Notes: generated by a model not told the origin, from the letters alone. 15,711 nt of DNA from Pseudomonadota bacterium (GCA_023389055.1 JAEWFA010000059.1:1-15711); one strand, 5' to 3'; numbered from the stretch's first letter, positions 1-7,207 are shown. Numbers and translations: made by a program.

Positions 1-118
1 CGCTCCACGCTTCCTCCCCACGCTCGGTCACCCTCGCGCAGTTGCGCTTCGCTTCGCTCGCTGTGATCAACTTGTGGCGGGACTTGCACCCGCAGGAGTG
101 CGCCCGTGCCGGGCGCAC
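1..118 (-). mobile_element. Group II intron, 5' end (domain I start), truncated by window edge
   Basis: On the minus strand the element begins at 118 with GTGCGCCC, matching the GTGYG start of bacterial group II introns. It immediately folds as an 8-bp hairpin, GTGCGCCC/GGGCGCAC, around GGCAC. Next comes a GCGGG/CCCGC hairpin whose loop TGCAAGT gives the GGGTGCAAGTCCC signature common at the start of domain I, then a GAGGGTGACC-like stretch and a GGGGAGGAAGC-like stretch. The preceding exon is the terminator hairpin at 126-148, its T8 tract (127-120) and one G (119). Placement right behind a terminator is the known habit of class C group II introns. Class assignment is inferred from this placement. 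No coding part is visible on this side. Confidence 0.82.
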
Positions 119-119
119 C

Positions 120-148
120 AAAAAAAACCCGGGCGCTGGGCCCGGGTT
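120..148 (-). terminator. Intrinsic terminator of the small RNA
   Basis: The minus strand reads a perfect 9-bp GC-rich stem, AACCCGGGC paired with GCCCGGGTT, with a 5-nt loop (135-139), running into eight consecutive T (127-120). This is a textbook rho-independent terminator for leftward transcription. The group II intron starts two bases beyond the T tract, so the terminator is intact. Confidence 0.9.
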
Positions 149-181
149 GAATCCACCAAAGGAGGAGGAGGTGGAGGAGAC
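120..181 (-). ncRNA. Candidate small RNA with anti-Shine-Dalgarno loop
   Basis: Between a promoter-like element (188-216) and a strong terminator (120-148) lies a roughly 62-nt transcript with no start codon. It contains a perfect 6-bp stem, UCCACC (175-170) with GGUGGA (157-152), enclosing a 12-nt loop UCCUCCUCCUUU (169-158). The loop and the 5' tail carry four overlapping CCUCC motifs, the complement of a ribosome-binding site. This is the layout of the CcsR/'cuckoo' RNAs known from alphaproteobacteria, where exposed CUCCUCC loops pair with mRNA ribosome-binding regions or bind protein. Membership in that family is inferred from architecture only. The start at 181 is estimated from the -10. 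It is divergent from the OsmC-like gene and has no visible host gene. Confidence 0.62.
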
Positions 182-428
182 AGCGCAACTATAGCGAAAT
201 CGATGGTGCAGTGCAAGAGAAGCCGGTCCGCTTTCGCGACAGAACGACTTGGTAACTGCCAAATCGTTGATCCCGCTCAAAGGAGTCCGCGATCAGCGTT
301 CGCCGGCGGATCGAAAATGACACCCGTTCCGATTGCCGCATCGAGTTTTTTATTGCGCCGCACCATGAAACAGCGCCCCGCGACGTCGAAAACGACGAGA
401 ATCGGGCTCGAAACTCGGGAGCGGTCGG
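182..428. other. Intergenic region between the small RNA and the OsmC-like gene
   Basis: Apart from the leftward promoter at 188-216, no convincing gene, RNA or terminator was seen here. Open frames crossing it have no ribosome-binding site or recognisable domain. It must hold the promoter of the OsmC-like gene, but no clear -35/-10 pair could be chosen. An AT-rich patch (TTTTTTATT) lies around 346-354. Confidence 0.5.
188..216 (-). promoter_or_regulatory. Putative sigma70-type promoter of the small RNA
   Basis: The minus strand carries TTGCAC (216-211), a 17-nt spacer and TATAGT (193-188). The -10 matches the consensus at 5 of 6 positions. The -35 matches at only 3 of 6, so it may be weak or activator-dependent. 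The predicted start lies near G181. Confidence 0.5.
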
Positions 429-857
429 ATGCAGTGCACGGTGAAATGGACGGGCCCCGGCGGGATGAGCTTCGTCGCCGAATCGGGGAGCGGTCACGCG
501 CTGGTGATGGACGGCGCCCCCGACGCCGGCGGTCGCAACCTCGGCCCACGTCCGATGGAGATGCTGCTGATCGGCACCGGAGGCTGCACGGCCTCGGATG
601 TCGTCGTCATTCTCAGCCGCAGCGGGCAGGACGTGCGCGGATGCGAGGTGCAACTGAGCGCCGAGCGCGCGCCGACCGACCCGAAGGTCTTCACCCGCAT
701 CCACTTCCATTTCGTCGTGCGCGGACGATCGCTCAAGCCGAACGTGGTCGAACGCGCGATCCGGCTTTCGCACGAGAAGTACTGCTCGGCGTCGATCATG
801 ATGGGGCAGACGGCCGAGTTGACGCACGACTGGGAAGTCGTGGAGGACCGAGCGTGA
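429..857 (+). CDS. OsmC family protein, YhfA-like subgroup
   Basis: A 142-residue protein, the usual length for the OsmC/Ohr fold. Family hallmarks are the RPMEMLL segment (41-47), the GGCT motif with Cys53, and the HEKYCSAS segment with Cys119. These two cysteines occupy the positions of the peroxidatic and resolving thiols of OsmC/Ohr proteins. The wording around them resembles the YhfA branch, whose role is unsettled, more than true Ohr. A thiol-dependent (hydro)peroxide-detoxifying role in the cytoplasm is a family-level inference. The ATG is preceded by GGGAG at 417-421, 7 nt upstream, which favours this start. The gene stands alone, divergent from the small RNA and convergent with coq7; the 56-bp gap to coq7 shows no terminator hairpin with a T tract. 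Confidence 0.88.
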   Translation: MQCTVKWTGPGGMSFVAESGSGHALVMDGAPDAGGRNLGPRPMEMLLIGTGGCTASDVVVILSRSGQDVRGCEVQLSAERAPTDPKVFTRIHFHFVVRGRSLKPNVVERAIRLSHEKYCSASIMMGQTAELTHDWEVVEDRA

Positions 858-913
858 GGATCCGGGCCGCGCGGGCGGGCGGCTTACCGGGAGCCTGAGG
901 GGAGCGCGCCTGC

Positions 914-1582
914 CTATATGTAGTGCGCCGTCGACGTCATCACCTTCGACGCCGCGCGCATCGCCCAGCGCGCCGGCGCCGGCAGGTCGACGCCGCCCAG
1001 TCGGCGGGCATGCTCTCCGTGCCGCGCCTCATCCTCCTGCATCGCTGCGACGATCGCGCGCGAGCGCGAATCCGTGGCCGGCAGCCGCTCGAGGTGACGG
1101 GCGAGATGCGATTCCACCTGCCGTTCGGTCTCGGCCATGAAGCCCAGGCTGATGCGGTCGCCCATGCGCCCCGCCATCAATCCGATCGCGAAGGAGCCCG
1201 CGTACCAGAGCGGGTTCAGCAGCGACGGCTGCGAACCGAGTTCTTTCAGCCGCTCGCGCGTCCACGCCAGATGGTCGCCCTCCTCGCGCGCGGCGAGCCG
1301 GAACTCGCGTTCCAGGGCCGGATCCACCGTGCTGGCCGCCTGCGCTTCATACAGCGCCTGCGCACAGATTTCGCCGACGTGATTCACGCGCATCAACGCG
1401 CCTGAGAGCCTACGCTGCGAAGGCTCCGACGGCTCGTCGTTATCCAGCGCGACCACGGGAACCGGCATCGGACGCGTGGTGGGAGGCGCGCCGGCGAGCG
1501 ACGCGAATGCGCGCCCGATTGCAGACAACGTCCGGTCGAACGGGGTGGGGTTGCGCAGTCCGTCTGGGGGAAGGTTCGACAT
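914..1582 (-). CDS. coq7: 3-demethoxyubiquinol 3-hydroxylase (Coq7-type di-iron enzyme)
   Basis: A 222-residue protein, close to the roughly 210 residues usual for bacterial Coq7. It hydroxylates 2-polyprenyl-3-methyl-6-methoxy-1,4-benzoquinol (DMQ) in the penultimate step of ubiquinone synthesis, at the inner face of the cytoplasmic membrane. The ferritin-like di-iron ligands are visible: Glu71 in NHVGEICAQALYEAQ, Glu101 and His104 in EEGDH, Glu153 in ETERQVESH, and Glu185 and His188 in EDEARH. A hydrophobic segment near 126-137 may help membrane binding. The chosen start (MSNLPPDG) removes a long upstream open extension that would run through the porin promoter and into the porin gene. No strong Shine-Dalgarno is visible, so the start is moderately certain. 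The gene is monocistronic and divergent from the porin. Confidence 0.93.
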   Translation of the reverse strand: MSNLPPDGLRNPTPFDRTLSAIGRAFASLAGAPPTTRPMPVPVVALDNDEPSEPSQRRLSGALMRVNHVGEICAQALYEAQAASTVDPALEREFRLAAREEGDHLAWTRERLKELGSQPSLLNPLWYAGSFAIGLMAGRMGDRISLGFMAETERQVESHLARHLERLPATDSRSRAIVAAMQEDEARHGEHARRLGGVDLPAPARWAMRAASKVMTSTAHYI

Positions 1583-1889
1583 GCCTTGTCTCGATTCGAA
1601 AGGACGGCTACGAGCATACCGCCGGCGTTCGCTTTGTCTGCGCCGGCGCCCGGGGACGCTTCGTCGCCGGGCCTCCAGCGCCCGCCCCCTTCGCGAACGA
1701 TGACCGCCGAGGCATATGTTGTGGGAAAGCCACAGCCAAGGCGTCTGGAGGCCTCCGATTCTTTGCTCCCCTGGGGAATTTGGCGAGAATACGTTGGACT
1801 TCAAACCGGGGATAGCCTCTCGGCCACTCGGGGAGTTGCGGCGGCACACCAGGCCGACGATTGATTCCAGAAACCTAGGAGAACTTTCA
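1583..1889. other. Divergent intergenic region between coq7 and the porin
   Basis: This 307-bp stretch holds no convincing gene. It contains two tight palindromes, GGAGGCCTCC (1747-1756) and TCCCCTGGGGA (1767-1777), 10 bp apart, upstream of the porin. These could be operator half-sites or a processed leader. A weak promoter guess is TTTGCT (1762-1767), 17 nt, GAGAAT (1785-1790). The porin ribosome-binding site AGGAG is at 1877-1881. On the coq7 side only weak -10-like matches were found. Confidence 0.45.
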
Positions 1890-2948
1890 ATGAAGAAAAC
1901 GCTTCTCGCAGTAGCTGTCGCCGCAGCGCTGCCGGCAGCCGCGTTCGCGCAGACGAACGTGACGCTGTACGGGATCGCCGACGCGGGCGTGGGCTGGAAC
2001 GACACTGACGGTCCGGGCGACTCGAACACGATGGTCGTCAACTCGGGCTACCAGTCGACGAGCCGCTTCGGGATCCGCGGAACGGAAGACCTGGGCGGTG
2101 GGCTGAAGGCCACGTTCAACATCGAAGCAGGCGTCAAGTGGGATACGGGTGACAGCGACCCGGCCGGCTTCTGGCAGCGTCGCTCGGTCGTCGGCCTGGC
2201 CGGCGGCTTCGGCGAGGTGCGCCTCGGCCGTGACTACACCCCGGGCTTCTCGGCCGCGGGCACGACCGACGTCATGGGCTACGGTCTGCTGGGCAACTGG
2301 CTGACCTACACGGCGCAAGGTGGTATCGCGACCCGTGCCAGCAACGGTATCCACTACACGGGCGCATTCGGCGGAGTCACGCTGCGCGCCATGTACGCGG
2401 AAGGCGAGTTGACCGACGTTACGGGCGTCTCCGATAGCGGCGGCAACGACGCATTCGGTCTGTCGGCCGTCTATGCCGGTGGCCCGCTGACCGTCCAGGG
2501 CTACTACCAGGAAGTCAACAACATCCTGGGCGATGCGGTGAAGCAGGCCGGCATCGGTGCGGGCTACAACTTCGGCGCGTTCCGTCTGACGTTGACCTAC
2601 GGTGTTGCCGACGCGGACAGCGGCGTAACGGTTGCCGGCGGCGACAAGCTGCAAGGTCTCGGGCTGGGCGCTGGGCTGAAGCTCGGCACCGGTGAACTGC
2701 TTGCGCAGGTCATCCAGATGAAGGTCGACAACCCGGTTGCCGGCGGCAGCGATCCGAAAGGCACGAGCTTCGGCATCGCCTACGTCCACCCGCTGTCGAA
2801 GCGCACGAACCTGTATGCCACCTACGGCATGATGCGCAACAACAGCACGGGTCAGTTCGCCGTCCTGGCGTCCGACAACCGTGTCGCGGCCGGCGCTCCC
2901 GGCGCGGATCCGAAAGGCTTCGCGGTCGGCATCCGTCACCTGTTCTGA
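1890..2948 (+). CDS. Gram-negative general porin (Burkholderia OmpC-like, Porin_4 family)
   Basis: A 352-residue precursor. It starts with a classic Sec signal peptide, MKKTLLAVAVAAALPAAAFA, with likely cleavage after Ala20. The mature protein begins QTNVTLYGIADAGV, the standard first strand of betaproteobacterial trimeric porins. SRFGIRGTEDLGGGLKA and LGRDYTP are typical of the next strands and of the region before constriction loop L3. The chain ends GIRHLF with the C-terminal Phe recognised by the BAM machinery. It is expected to be a 16-strand outer-membrane channel for small hydrophilic solutes. The start is set by AGGAG at 1877-1881, 8 nt from the ATG; the longer open frame upstream lacks a signal sequence at its N-terminus. 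It is followed by its own terminator, so it is probably a single-gene unit. Confidence 0.95.
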   Translation: MKKTLLAVAVAAALPAAAFAQTNVTLYGIADAGVGWNDTDGPGDSNTMVVNSGYQSTSRFGIRGTEDLGGGLKATFNIEAGVKWDTGDSDPAGFWQRRSVVGLAGGFGEVRLGRDYTPGFSAAGTTDVMGYGLLGNWLTYTAQGGIATRASNGIHYTGAFGGVTLRAMYAEGELTDVTGVSDSGGNDAFGLSAVYAGGPLTVQGYYQEVNNILGDAVKQAGIGAGYNFGAFRLTLTYGVADADSGVTVAGGDKLQGLGLGAGLKLGTGELLAQVIQMKVDNPVAGGSDPKGTSFGIAYVHPLSKRTNLYATYGMMRNNSTGQFAVLASDNRVAAGAPGADPKGFAVGIRHLF

Positions 2949-2954
2949 TCGCGC

Positions 2955-2970
2955 ACCGGCTCAGGCCGGT
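2955..2970 (+). repeat. Small inverted repeat after the porin stop
   Basis: ACCGGC, a 4-nt loop TCAG, then GCCGGT forms a 6-bp hairpin 6 nt after the stop codon and upstream of the terminator. It has no T tract of its own. It may protect the 3' end of the porin mRNA, but that is inference. Confidence 0.5.
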
Positions 2971-2989
2971 ACACGAAGCAGGTCTGAAG

Positions 2990-3016
2990 GCGCCGGGGAA
3001 ACCCGGCGCTTTTTTT
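2990..3016 (+). terminator. Intrinsic terminator of the porin gene
   Basis: GCGCCGGG and CCCGGCGC form a perfect 8-bp stem closed by a GAAA tetraloop (2998-3001), followed by seven T (3010-3016). It isolates the porin from the downstream marR gene. Confidence 0.95.
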
Positions 3017-3044
3017 ATTCGTCGCGCGCCGATTGCCCACTTGA

Positions 3045-3075
3045 TTGAGGCGCGAACAGTTCAAGCCTAAACTGT
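3045..3075 (+). promoter_or_regulatory. Putative marR promoter with overlapping inverted-repeat operator
   Basis: TTGAGG (3045-3050), a 17-nt spacer and TAAACT (3068-3073) match the sigma70 consensus at 4 of 6 positions each. The perfect repeat ACAGTT (3056-3061), N8, AACTGT (3070-3075) lies across the spacer and -10, where a bound repressor would block RNA polymerase. A start 7-8 nt after the -10 falls at 3080-3081, on the ATG. MarR proteins commonly autorepress through such dyads; the link here is inferred. Confidence 0.5.
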
Positions 3076-3080
3076 CGGGC

Positions 3081-3644
3081 ATGCCTACTACCGACACCCC
3101 GCCCGCGCCGCCCGACCACGAGACCCGTTTGCAGGCGCACGACCACACTGCGCTGCGTCTGTGGCTGCGCCTGCTTACCTGCACCAGCCTGATCGAGGCG
3201 TCGGTGCGCCAGATTCTTCGCACCGATTTCGACAGCACGCTGCCGCGTTTCGACCTGCTCGCCCAACTCGACCGCCATCCGCAGGGGCTGCGAATGAGCG
3301 AGCTGTCGCAGCGGCTCATGGTCACCGGCGGAAACATCACCGCACTGGCGGACCAGCTCGAGGCCGAGGGCCTGTTGCGCCGCGAGCCCGTCAGCGACGA
3401 TCGGCGCGCGATCCGGCTGAAGTTGTCGGCAGCCGGGCGCAGGCGCTTCGCCGAGATGGCAGCAGGGCACGAAAACTGGGTCGTTTCGCTCTTCGAGGAA
3501 CTGTCGCTCGACGAGCAGCGTCAACTGCTGGCACTGCTCGCCAGGCTCAAGCCGGGGCTCGTCGAAGGCAAGCGGCGAGCAAAGGAACGGCGGTCGGCGA
3601 AAGGCCGCGCGCATTCGACGAGCGTGTCGCACAGCGCCGCCTGA
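3081..3644 (+). CDS. MarR family transcriptional regulator
   Basis: 187 residues, within the MarR range though with a disordered Pro-rich N-terminus and a basic C-terminal tail (GKRRAKERR). The winged helix-turn-helix is clear: PQGLRMSELSQRLMVTGGN then ITALADQLEAEGLL, and the wing with RREPVSDDRRAIRLKLS, the DxRR signature of the family. MarR dimers bind palindromes and are often released by phenolic or aromatic-CoA ligands. Its neighbour 99 bp downstream is an aromatic-acid CoA ligase, so that gene is a plausible target. The ATG at 3081 is preferred to the upstream TTG at 3045, because that codon lies in the likely -35 and the ATG coincides with the predicted +1. No Shine-Dalgarno precedes it, consistent with leaderless translation. 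Confidence 0.9.
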   Translation: MPTTDTPPAPPDHETRLQAHDHTALRLWLRLLTCTSLIEASVRQILRTDFDSTLPRFDLLAQLDRHPQGLRMSELSQRLMVTGGNITALADQLEAEGLLRREPVSDDRRAIRLKLSAAGRRRFAEMAAGHENWVVSLFEELSLDEQRQLLALLARLKPGLVEGKRRAKERRSAKGRAHSTSVSHSAA

Positions 3645-3743
3645 AGCCGCACCGAATCGGCTGCCGCAGGGCGACTCGTAGACGGCGACGGGGGCGGTAC
3701 GATCTCCGGAAACTGCAAACGACAACGAGAAAAGGAGACCGCG

Positions 3744-5360
3744 ATGCACCGATCCGCCCACGTCGACACCTTCGCCCGCGAGAACCTGCCGCCGCGCGAA
3801 CAGTGGCCAGAGTTCCTCGACTCGCCCGACACGCGCTACCCGGCCCGGATGAACGCCGCCGTCGAGTTGCTCGACCGGATGGTGTCGAGCGGCCACCGCG
3901 ACTCGATCGCGCTGCGCACCGAGCAGGCGACCTGCACCTACGCGCAACTGCAGGCGCGCGTCGATGCGATCGCGCACGTGCTGCGCGGTCGAATGGGCCT
4001 CGTACCCGGCAACCGCGTGCTGCTGCGCGGAACGAACAACCCGATGATGGCCGCCTGCCTGCTCGCCGTCATCAAGGCGGGGCTGATCGCCGTGCCGACG
4101 ATGCCGCTGCTACGCGCGAAGGACCTCGCGCCGGTCGTCGAAAAGGCGCGCGTATCGGCGGCGCTGTGCGACCTGCAGTTGCGCGAGGAGATCGACCTGC
4201 TGCGCGGTCAGACCGATGCGCTCGCGCAGGTGATGTTCTTCAACGACGGCAGCGGCGCTGACGACGCGCTCGAGACCTGGCTGGGCCGGACGACCGGCGT
4301 GTTCAAGGCCTGCAACACCGCGCAGGACGACGTCGCGCTGATCGCGTTCACCTCCGGCACGACCGGCAAGCCGAAGGGCACGATGCACTTCCATCGCGAC
4401 ATCGTCGCGATGTGCGATCTCTTCCCGCGTCACGTGCTGAAGCCGACGGCCGACGACATCTTCTGCGGCACGCCGCCGCTGGCGTTCACCTTCGGACTGG
4501 GCGGTATGCTGTGCTTTCCGCTGCGCGTGGGCGCCTCGGTGCTGCTGCTCGAGCGCGGCACGCCGGAGTCGCTGCTCGGCGCGATCGAAAGGCACCGGGC
4601 GACGATCGTCTTCACCGCGCCGACGATGTACCGCCAGATGGCCACGATGGCCTCGCGCTACGACCTCTCGTCGTTGAAGAAAAGCGTCTCGGCCGGCGAG
4701 GCGCTGCCCGACGCCACGCGCCAGTTGTGGAGGGAGGCCACCGGCATCGAGATGATCGACGGCATCGGTTCCACCGAGATGATCCACATCTTCGTCTCGT
4801 CTTCGCCCGACGACGTTCGCCGCGGAGCGATCGGCAAGCCGGTGCCGGGCTACCAGGCGCGCGTCGTCGACGACGAGATGAACGAGGTGGCGCACGGCGT
4901 GGTGGGCAAGCTCGCGGTGAAGGGCCCCACCGGTTGCCGCTACCTCGCCGACCCGCGCCAGCTCGACTACGTGCGCGACGGCTGGAACCTGCCCGGCGAC
5001 GCCTTCGCAATGGACGAGGACGGCTACTTCTACTACCAGGCGCGCTCGGACGACATGATCATTTCCGGCGGCTACAACATCGCCGGCCCCGAAGTGGAGG
5101 CCGCGCTGCTGCTGCACGACGCGGTCGCCGAATGCGGCGTCGTCGGCGTGCCCGACGAGGCGCGCGGGCAGATCGTCAAGGCCTTCGTCGTGCTGAAGGC
5201 CGGCCGAAGCCCCGGAGACGGACTGGTCGGCCAGTTGCAGGACTTCGTCAAGCAGACGATCGCCCCTTACAAGTATCCGCGGGCGATCGAGTTCTGCGCG
5301 TCGCTGCCGCGCACCGAGACGGGGAAGCTGCAGCGGTTCCGATTGCGGCGGCAGGGGTAG
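3744..5360 (+). CDS. Aromatic acid--CoA ligase, 2-aminobenzoate/benzoate type (ANL superfamily)
   Basis: A 538-residue ATP-dependent acyl-CoA synthetase. It has the P-loop TSGTTGKPKG (203-212), the acyl-binding/adenylate motif DGIGSTE (339-345), GDAFAMDEDGYF (419-430), the hinge region RSDDMIISGGYN (434-445) and PRTETGKLQR (522-531) with catalytic Lys528. The opening MHRSAHVDTFARENLPP and the RGTNNP and DGIGSTEM wording are those of proteins named 2-aminobenzoate-CoA ligase or benzoate-CoA ligase. Anthranilate, salicylate or benzoate would be activated in the cytoplasm for CoA-dependent ring attack. The exact substrate cannot be read from sequence. AGGAG at 3733-3737, 6 nt from the ATG, fixes the start. 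A partial marR-type half-site, AAACTG, lies at 3710-3715. No hydroxylase, hydratase or thioesterase genes of an aromatic-CoA pathway follow. Confidence 0.88.
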   Translation: MHRSAHVDTFARENLPPREQWPEFLDSPDTRYPARMNAAVELLDRMVSSGHRDSIALRTEQATCTYAQLQARVDAIAHVLRGRMGLVPGNRVLLRGTNNPMMAACLLAVIKAGLIAVPTMPLLRAKDLAPVVEKARVSAALCDLQLREEIDLLRGQTDALAQVMFFNDGSGADDALETWLGRTTGVFKACNTAQDDVALIAFTSGTTGKPKGTMHFHRDIVAMCDLFPRHVLKPTADDIFCGTPPLAFTFGLGGMLCFPLRVGASVLLLERGTPESLLGAIERHRATIVFTAPTMYRQMATMASRYDLSSLKKSVSAGEALPDATRQLWREATGIEMIDGIGSTEMIHIFVSSSPDDVRRGAIGKPVPGYQARVVDDEMNEVAHGVVGKLAVKGPTGCRYLADPRQLDYVRDGWNLPGDAFAMDEDGYFYYQARSDDMIISGGYNIAGPEVEAALLLHDAVAECGVVGVPDEARGQIVKAFVVLKAGRSPGDGLVGQLQDFVKQTIAPYKYPRAIEFCASLPRTETGKLQRFRLRRQG

Positions 5361-5390
5361 CGTGGATTCGATGCGCTGCAGCCTCGATCG

Positions 5391-7106
5391 CTAAGCCGCC
5401 TGCGCCTCCTTCTCCTTGGCCTTCACCGTCTCGTCCCTCAACTCGCGTCGCAAAATCTTCCCGACGTTCGTCTTCGGCAGTTCCTTGCGGAACTCGATGT
5501 ATTTCGGCTTCTTGTAGCCGGTAAGGTTCTGCGCGCAGTACTCGCGCAGCGCCTGCTCGGTGAGTCCTTCGTCGCTCTTCACGACGAACAGCTTCACCGC
5601 CTCGCCGGAGGCCGTGTCGGGCACGCCCACCGCGGCCACCTCGAGCACGCCCGGGTGGGCGGCGACCACGCCCTCGATCTCGTTCGGGTAGACGTTGAAG
5701 CCCGAGACGATGATCATGTCCTTCTTGCGATCGACGATCGACGTGTAGCCGCGCTCGTCCATCACGCCGATGTCGCCCGTCTTGAAGAAGCCGTCGGGCG
5801 TCATGACCTTCGCCGTCTCGTCGGGTCGGTTCCAGTAGCCTGCCATCACCTGCGGGCCGCGGATCGCGATCTCGCCGCGCTCGCCGATCGGCAGGTGCTT
5901 GCCGTCGTCGTCGAGGATCGCGACGTCGGTGGACGGAAACGGCAGGCCGATCGTGCCGCTGTACGCATCGGTGTCGGTGGGGTTGCCCGTGGCTGCGGGC
6001 GACGTTTCCGATAGCCCGTAGGCTTCGCAGATCGGGCAACCGGTCACGGCGAGCCACTTCTTAGCTACGGCCTCCTGCACGGCCATCCCACCGCCCAGCG
6101 ACACGCGCAGCCCGGAGAAGTCGAGCTTGGCGAATTCGGCGTTGTTCGCCAGCGCGTTGAACAGCGTGTTCACCGCCGGGAACAGCGTGAAGCGATACGG
6201 GCGAACCTCCTTGATCAGCGCGGCCTGATCGCGCGGGTTCGGAATGAGGATGTTCAGCCCGCCCATGCGCATGCCGATCAGGTAGCACGCCGTGAGCGCG
6301 AAGATGTGATACAGGGGCAGCGCGCACACCCAGACGAGCTGCTCGGGCAGCGGGCCGCGTTTCGTGTTGTTCAGCGCCGGCTGGATCCACGCTTCGGCCT
6401 GCAGCGTGTTGGCGATGACGTTTCGATGCACGAGCGTGGCGCCCTTGGCCACGCCGGTGGTGCCGCCCGTGTACTGCAGGAACGCGACGTCCTCGTGGCC
6501 GAGATCGGGCTTGGACAGCTCGAGCCGCCCGCCTTCGGCCATCGCGCGGTTGAAGCGCACCGCCTTCGGCAGATCGAAGGCCGGCACCATCTTCTTCACG
6601 TGGCGCACGACCGTGTTGACCAGCGTGCCCTTGCCGAAGCCGAGCAGGTCGCCCATCGACGCGACGACGATGTGCTCGATCGCCGTGCGCGGCAGCACCT
6701 TCTGCAGCGTGGCGGCGAAATTCTCGAGCAGGATGATCGCGCGCGCCCCGGAGTCCTTCAGCTGGTGCTCGAGCTCGCGCGGCGTGTACATCGGGTTCAC
6801 GTTGACGACCACGAGCCCGGCGCGCAGCACGGCGGCGATCGCCACCGGGTACTGCAGCACGTTCGGCATCATCAGCGCTACGCGGTCGCCCTTCTTCAGG
6901 CCCCGGGCCTGCAGCCAGGCGCCCAGCGTGCGCGACATCTCGTCGACTTCACCGTAGCTGATCGCCTTGCCGAAGCCGACATAGGCCTTGCGGTTGCGGA
7001 ACTGCGCGAACGACTCCTCGAGCAGGTCGACCAGCGAGCGGTAGCGGTTGTGGTCGACCTCGTGCGGAACACTCGCGGGATAACTCTTCAGCCAGAAGCG
7101 TTCCAT
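5391..7106 (-). CDS. fadD: Long-chain fatty acid--CoA ligase
   Basis: A 571-residue AMP-forming synthetase, close to E. coli FadD in length and motifs. It activates imported long-chain fatty acids for beta-oxidation, at the cytoplasmic face of the membrane. Motifs: P-loop YTGGTTGVAKGA (212-223), EAYGLSETSP (361-370), MAGYWNRPDETAKV (421-434), TGDIGVMDERGY (443-454), DRKKDMIIVSGFNVYPNEIE (459-478, the fatty acyl-CoA synthetase signature), and PKTNVGKILRRELRDE with catalytic Lys550. The start MERFWLKSYP is the usual FadD opening and follows GGGAGAGGG on the minus strand (7120-7112). The longer open frame upstream runs into the peptidase gene and is rejected. It lies 101 bp downstream of the peptidase gene on the same strand, so co-transcription is possible. 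No terminator is visible in the 30-bp gap to the convergent CoA ligase. Confidence 0.95.
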   Translation of the reverse strand: MERFWLKSYPASVPHEVDHNRYRSLVDLLEESFAQFRNRKAYVGFGKAISYGEVDEMSRTLGAWLQARGLKKGDRVALMMPNVLQYPVAIAAVLRAGLVVVNVNPMYTPRELEHQLKDSGARAIILLENFAATLQKVLPRTAIEHIVVASMGDLLGFGKGTLVNTVVRHVKKMVPAFDLPKAVRFNRAMAEGGRLELSKPDLGHEDVAFLQYTGGTTGVAKGATLVHRNVIANTLQAEAWIQPALNNTKRGPLPEQLVWVCALPLYHIFALTACYLIGMRMGGLNILIPNPRDQAALIKEVRPYRFTLFPAVNTLFNALANNAEFAKLDFSGLRVSLGGGMAVQEAVAKKWLAVTGCPICEAYGLSETSPAATGNPTDTDAYSGTIGLPFPSTDVAILDDDGKHLPIGERGEIAIRGPQVMAGYWNRPDETAKVMTPDGFFKTGDIGVMDERGYTSIVDRKKDMIIVSGFNVYPNEIEGVVAAHPGVLEVAAVGVPDTASGEAVKLFVVKSDEGLTEQALREYCAQNLTGYKKPKYIEFRKELPKTNVGKILRRELRDETVKAKEKEAQAA

Positions 7107-7207
7107 CGGATCCCTCTCCCTGCGGCCACCTGCGGCTCGGCGGCGCGCATCGATGCCTGTCGAACCCATTATGCCGCCGAAACCGGGGGCGGCGAACCCG
7201 CGCCGGA

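Noticed and set aside
74..898. Long plus-strand frame across the left edge
   Set aside because: Arg-rich, without domain or ribosome-binding site, and out of frame with the clear OsmC-like protein. It overlaps the terminator and small RNA.
858..913. Terminator between osmC-like and coq7
   Set aside because: GC-rich and partly self-complementary, but with no T tract on either strand.
1716..1889. Upstream in-frame extension of the porin
   Set aside because: The signal peptide and AGGAG clearly define the ATG at 1890; the extension would bury the signal sequence.
1583..2041. N-terminal extension of the coq7 reading frame to 2041
   Set aside because: It runs through the intergenic region and antisense into the porin start, and has no family similarity. 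Coq7 length and motifs fit a start at 1582.
4110..5117. 335-codon minus-strand frame antisense to the CoA ligase
   Set aside because: Low-complexity Arg/Val/His composition and no motif; it mirrors the ANL enzyme's codon pattern.
5361..5390. Terminator between the aromatic CoA ligase and fadD
   Set aside because: Only 30 bp and no stem followed by T residues on either strand.
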